From assembly GCA_030040625.1 (NCBI GenBank), contig JASHTI010000141.1:1-6566 (forward strand): DNA of 6,566 nucleotides, written 5' to 3'. Made by a program: the position numbers and the translations under genes. The notes beneath the pieces were generated by a model. It saw only the letters and a program-made list of their open reading frames with translations. It searched no databases and was not told the origin of the DNA. The DNA is from Thermoplasmata archaeon (GTDB lineage: Archaea > Thermoplasmatota > Thermoplasmata > Lutacidiplasmatales > UBA184). Shown here one piece after another: positions 5,361 to 6,566 of this stretch (its first letter is position 1; each line of letters begins with the position of its first letter).

Positions 5361-5640
5361 CCCGCCGGGGCCACGGGCCACCCCCAACCGCCTCAAGCCA
5401 AGGAGGACTGACCTTCGATTCCCAAAGGATCCCCCGAGGCCCCCCTCAGGTCGGGGACGGCCGCCGGTGTGGGTCCTGTTAGGAAGGTGCTACGGGCCCG
5501 CCGGAATGCGGACCCGGGCCGCCCTTACGGGGCCCGCGGCCCAGGCATATCCTCGGAGGGCGCCGGCGCCCTGCCTTCGAGCGTCGCCGCCAGAGGCCCT
5601 CCGACCGCGGCTCGCGGTCACCGTGCCATCCTCGGAGTCC
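5361..5640. other. gene-free GC-rich spacer with strong inverted repeats
   Basis: No frame on either strand shows convincing codon-position bias here. Open frames such as the plus-strand one at 5469-5654 lack recognisable domains and read as low-complexity Arg/Ala/Pro/Gly text. I see no tRNA, rRNA, SRP RNA or RNase P RNA signature and no CRISPR-type repeats. What it does hold is a perfect palindrome at 5557-5572, a longer stem pairing 5553-5561 with 5596-5604, and a 10-base direct repeat ATCCTCGGAG at 5549-5558 and 5628-5637. It separates the methyltransferase remnant from the toxin-antitoxin promoter. Confidence 0.6.
5553..5604. repeat. stem-loop with internal 16-base perfect palindrome
   Basis: TCGGAGGGC (5553-5561) is the exact reverse complement of GCCCTCCGA (5596-5604), giving a nine-pair stem. 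Just inside and overlapping its left arm, AGGGCGCCGGCGCCCT (5557-5572) is a perfect palindrome. The two folds compete. It may be a transcript end, a structured RNA, a protein-binding site or the scar of a mobile element. Nothing in the sequence decides among these. Confidence 0.4.
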
Positions 5641-5646
5641 TACGGG

Positions 5647-5700
5647 CGACGTAGCGCTTTACTTTTAGTAAAGCATATTTATGTATAGAGCGCTACTTCG
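5647..5700 (+). promoter_or_regulatory. vapBC promoter with two overlapping inverted repeats
   Basis: This is the most AT-rich stretch of the window. The TATA-like element CATATTTA (5674-5681) is centred about 26 bases before the GTG at 5704, implying a leaderless transcript. One inverted repeat, GTAGCGCT (5651-5658) / AGCGCTAC (5689-5696), frames the whole TATA region and extends partly to CGA (5647-5649) / TCG (5698-5700). A second perfect one, GCTTTACT (5656-5663) / AGTAAAGC (5667-5674), overlaps its left arm and abuts the TATA-like element where TFB would bind. AbrB-type antitoxins commonly repress their own operon at such palindromes, so these are the expected operators. The binding itself is inferred. 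Confidence 0.75.
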
Positions 5701-5703
5701 ACC

Positions 5704-5931
5704 GTGGCGACGAGCGCGACGGTCAGTTCCAAGGGGCAGATCACACTCCCGAAATCCCTCCGAGAGAAGCACAACTTGCGGGAAGGCGAAACCGTGCTCG
5801 TTCTGGAGACGCGCGACGGGGTCCTGATCCGCCACGGCCGGAAGAGCCTGCGGGGCCTGCTTCGGGGGCGGATCGATACGGAGGGACTGGAGGCATCGGT
5901 CCGGGCCATGCGGCGGGAGTGGCGGCTCTGA
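5704..5931 (+). CDS. vapB: AbrB/MazE-type antitoxin (VapB)
   Basis: A 75-residue swapped-hairpin protein. Residues 4-20 (SATVSSKGQITLPKSLR) carry the classic V-S-x-KGQI-T-LP-x-x-R signature of the SpoVT-AbrB fold, followed by LREGETVLVLETRDGVLI (25-42), which completes the beta-hairpin pair. The remaining 30 residues (KSLRGLLRGRIDTEGLEASV... ending RREWRL) form the toxin-binding tail typical of VapB proteins. It would neutralise the PIN toxin encoded next and repress the operon with it. The GTG at 5704 is chosen because the fold begins immediately after it and the TATA-like element is at the leaderless distance. It overlaps the toxin gene by 13 bases. Confidence 0.92.
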   Translation: MATSATVSSKGQITLPKSLREKHNLREGETVLVLETRDGVLIRHGRKSLRGLLRGRIDTEGLEASVRAMRREWRL

Positions 5932-6329
5932 CGGACGCGGTCATCGACACCGTGGCGCTGGTGCGCCATCTCGACGACTCGCTTCCGAAGGCCGCCGAAT
6001 CGACCTTTCGAACCGCCGAGAACGGGCGAGGAACCCTGTACCTTCCCGAGATTGCGCTCGGCGAGTTCGCCTACCTCGCGCTCCGCGGTCGGTTGGGCCT
6101 TAAGCATCCTCGAGCGGCCGTCGAGGAGGTGATCGACCAGGTCCGCGCGGCCGGGTACATCCAGCTCTCCGCGCTGCCTTCGGCGGGATGGTCGGTCTTC
6201 CTCGACCTCGACGTTCCGGAGCTCCACGACCGCCTGATCGCATCCGATGCCCTGGCCCGGGGCGTTCCGTTGGTGTCGAACGACCGCGACCTCGCCAAGG
6301 TGCCGGGGCTGCGGCTGATATGGGACTAG
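5919..6329 (+). CDS. vapC: PIN-domain ribonuclease toxin (VapC)
   Basis: A 136-residue PIN domain with the expected acidic residues: Asp10 in VIDTVALVRHL, Glu44 in LYLPEIALGEF (Glu49 nearby), Asp104 in LHDRLIASDAL and Asp122 in LVSNDRDL. The spacing is normal for VapC, so the Mg2+-dependent nuclease centre looks complete and the toxin should be active when freed from the antitoxin. VapC toxins cleave tRNA or rRNA at specific sites; the target here cannot be predicted. The start is the GTG at 5919 inside the end of the antitoxin gene, giving the usual five to ten residues before the first Asp. The two genes overlap by 13 bases and share the promoter at 5647-5700. The last 10 bases overlap the following HAD gene. 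Confidence 0.92.
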   Translation: MAALTDAVIDTVALVRHLDDSLPKAAESTFRTAENGRGTLYLPEIALGEFAYLALRGRLGLKHPRAAVEEVIDQVRAAGYIQLSALPSAGWSVFLDLDVPELHDRLIASDALARGVPLVSNDRDLAKVPGLRLIWD

Positions 6330-6566
6330 CCCGCCCGAGAGAGGACCGGCCCTCCCGAAGAGCGGAGAGGGTCCCGCGATCGGTCTTCCTCGACTTTGGC
6401 GGCACCCTCTGCCGGTCCCGAGCCGACCTCCGCCCTTTCTTCCGGGCTGCGGCCGAGCGGGCGGGGACCCAGATCCCCGAGGAGGCCTACCTCCGAGCCA
6501 ACGAGGAGTGCTGGGACGAGCTCTGGCCCTCAGCCCCGAGCTTGGTCGGCCAGGTACCGTCGTTCG
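6320..6566 (+). CDS. HAD-superfamily hydrolase, N-terminal part (3' end outside the window)
   Basis: The frame opens with ATG at 6320, inside the end of vapC, and runs off the window without a stop, giving about 82 residues. After a basic leader of about 20 residues comes VFLDFGGTLCRSRADLRPFF, which is HAD motif I (hhhDxDGT) with the nucleophile Asp kept and the second Asp replaced by Gly (DFGGTL). Then the helical cap begins: FFRAAAERAGTQIPEEAY, then LRANEECWDELWP. The D-x-G-G-T-L form is known from several HAD-IA-like proteins and may change or reduce phosphatase activity, since the second Asp is the usual acid/base. No other in-frame ATG or GTG lies before motif I, so the overlapping start is the best choice, though no clear ribosome site precedes it. 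The 10-base overlap implies co-transcription with the toxin-antitoxin pair. Confidence 0.82.
   Translation, partial: MGLARPREDRPSRRAERVPRSVFLDFGGTLCRSRADLRPFFRAAAERAGTQIPEEAYLRANEECWDELWPSAPSLVGQVPSF

Noticed and set aside
5283..5411. Small plus-strand ORF with protein-like text (start GTG at 5292)
   Set aside because: Position-specific GC fits the minus strand better, and the minus strand carries recognisable methyltransferase motifs, so the plus text is its shadow.
5405..5435. tRNA T-arm-like stretch (CTTCGATTCCC)
   Set aside because: No matching five-pair stem, acceptor, D-arm or anticodon arm can be built around it on either strand.
5469..5654. 61-codon plus-strand ORF before vapB
   Set aside because: No domain, Arg/Ala/Gly/Pro-rich, and its end enters the operator of vapBC. 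Not convincing as a gene.
4786..5688. 300-codon plus-strand open frame across the gene gap
   Set aside because: Only the first part looks coding. The middle is antisense to the methyltransferase remnant and the end runs into the vapBC promoter, with no recognisable domain.
1..6566. CRISPR array, rRNA, insertion-sequence ends or attachment sites
   Set aside because: No regularly spaced repeats, no rRNA signatures and no transposase or integrase text were found on either strand by reading.

Overview
This is a GC-rich window that reads as archaeal. Two clear promoters have an archaeal TATA-like element centred about 25 bases upstream of a start codon with no untranslated leader (ArsR gene at 1204, antitoxin gene at 5704). 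Other genes overlap by 4 to 17 bases in short operons. The gene content (an HTH_34-type winged helix next to an ABC-2-like exporter, AbrB/PIN toxin-antitoxin, NiCoT metal permease) fits a high-GC euryarchaeote, perhaps Thermoplasmatota. That placement is inference from style, not from a marker gene.

Layout. Bases 1-402 hold the C-terminal end of a NiCoT-family nickel/cobalt permease, cut by the window edge. Bases 532-2024 form a divergent regulatory module. A dihydrofolate-reductase-like (RibD C-terminal) protein is on the minus strand, and an ArsR repressor translationally coupled to an SRPBCC/AHSA1 protein is on the plus strand. Between them lies a large palindrome with a TATA-like centre. 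Bases 2074-4787 are a compact four-gene minus-strand operon: six-helix membrane protein, winged-helix regulator, ABC ATPase, ABC permease.

Bases 4788-5640 lack an intact gene. Inside this gap I recognise the decayed N-terminal part of an N4/N6 DNA methyltransferase on the minus strand (about 5060-5360). It is broken by an extra base in a seven-C run and a second frameshift near 5200; undoing both restores the family motifs TSPPY and CxHEW. The rest of the gap holds strong inverted repeats and a possible plus-strand ORF remnant. Bases 5647-6329 are a VapBC-type toxin-antitoxin pair (AbrB-fold antitoxin, PIN-domain toxin) behind a promoter framed by two overlapping inverted repeats. A HAD-superfamily gene starts inside the end of vapC and runs off the window.

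Together, the left two thirds are ordinary chromosomal transport and regulatory modules. The right third (methyltransferase wreck, toxin-antitoxin pair, palindromes) looks like an accessory patch. No intact novel defence system is visible. The most notable items are the embedded-TATA operator at 1161-1196 and the reconstructable methyltransferase pseudogene.
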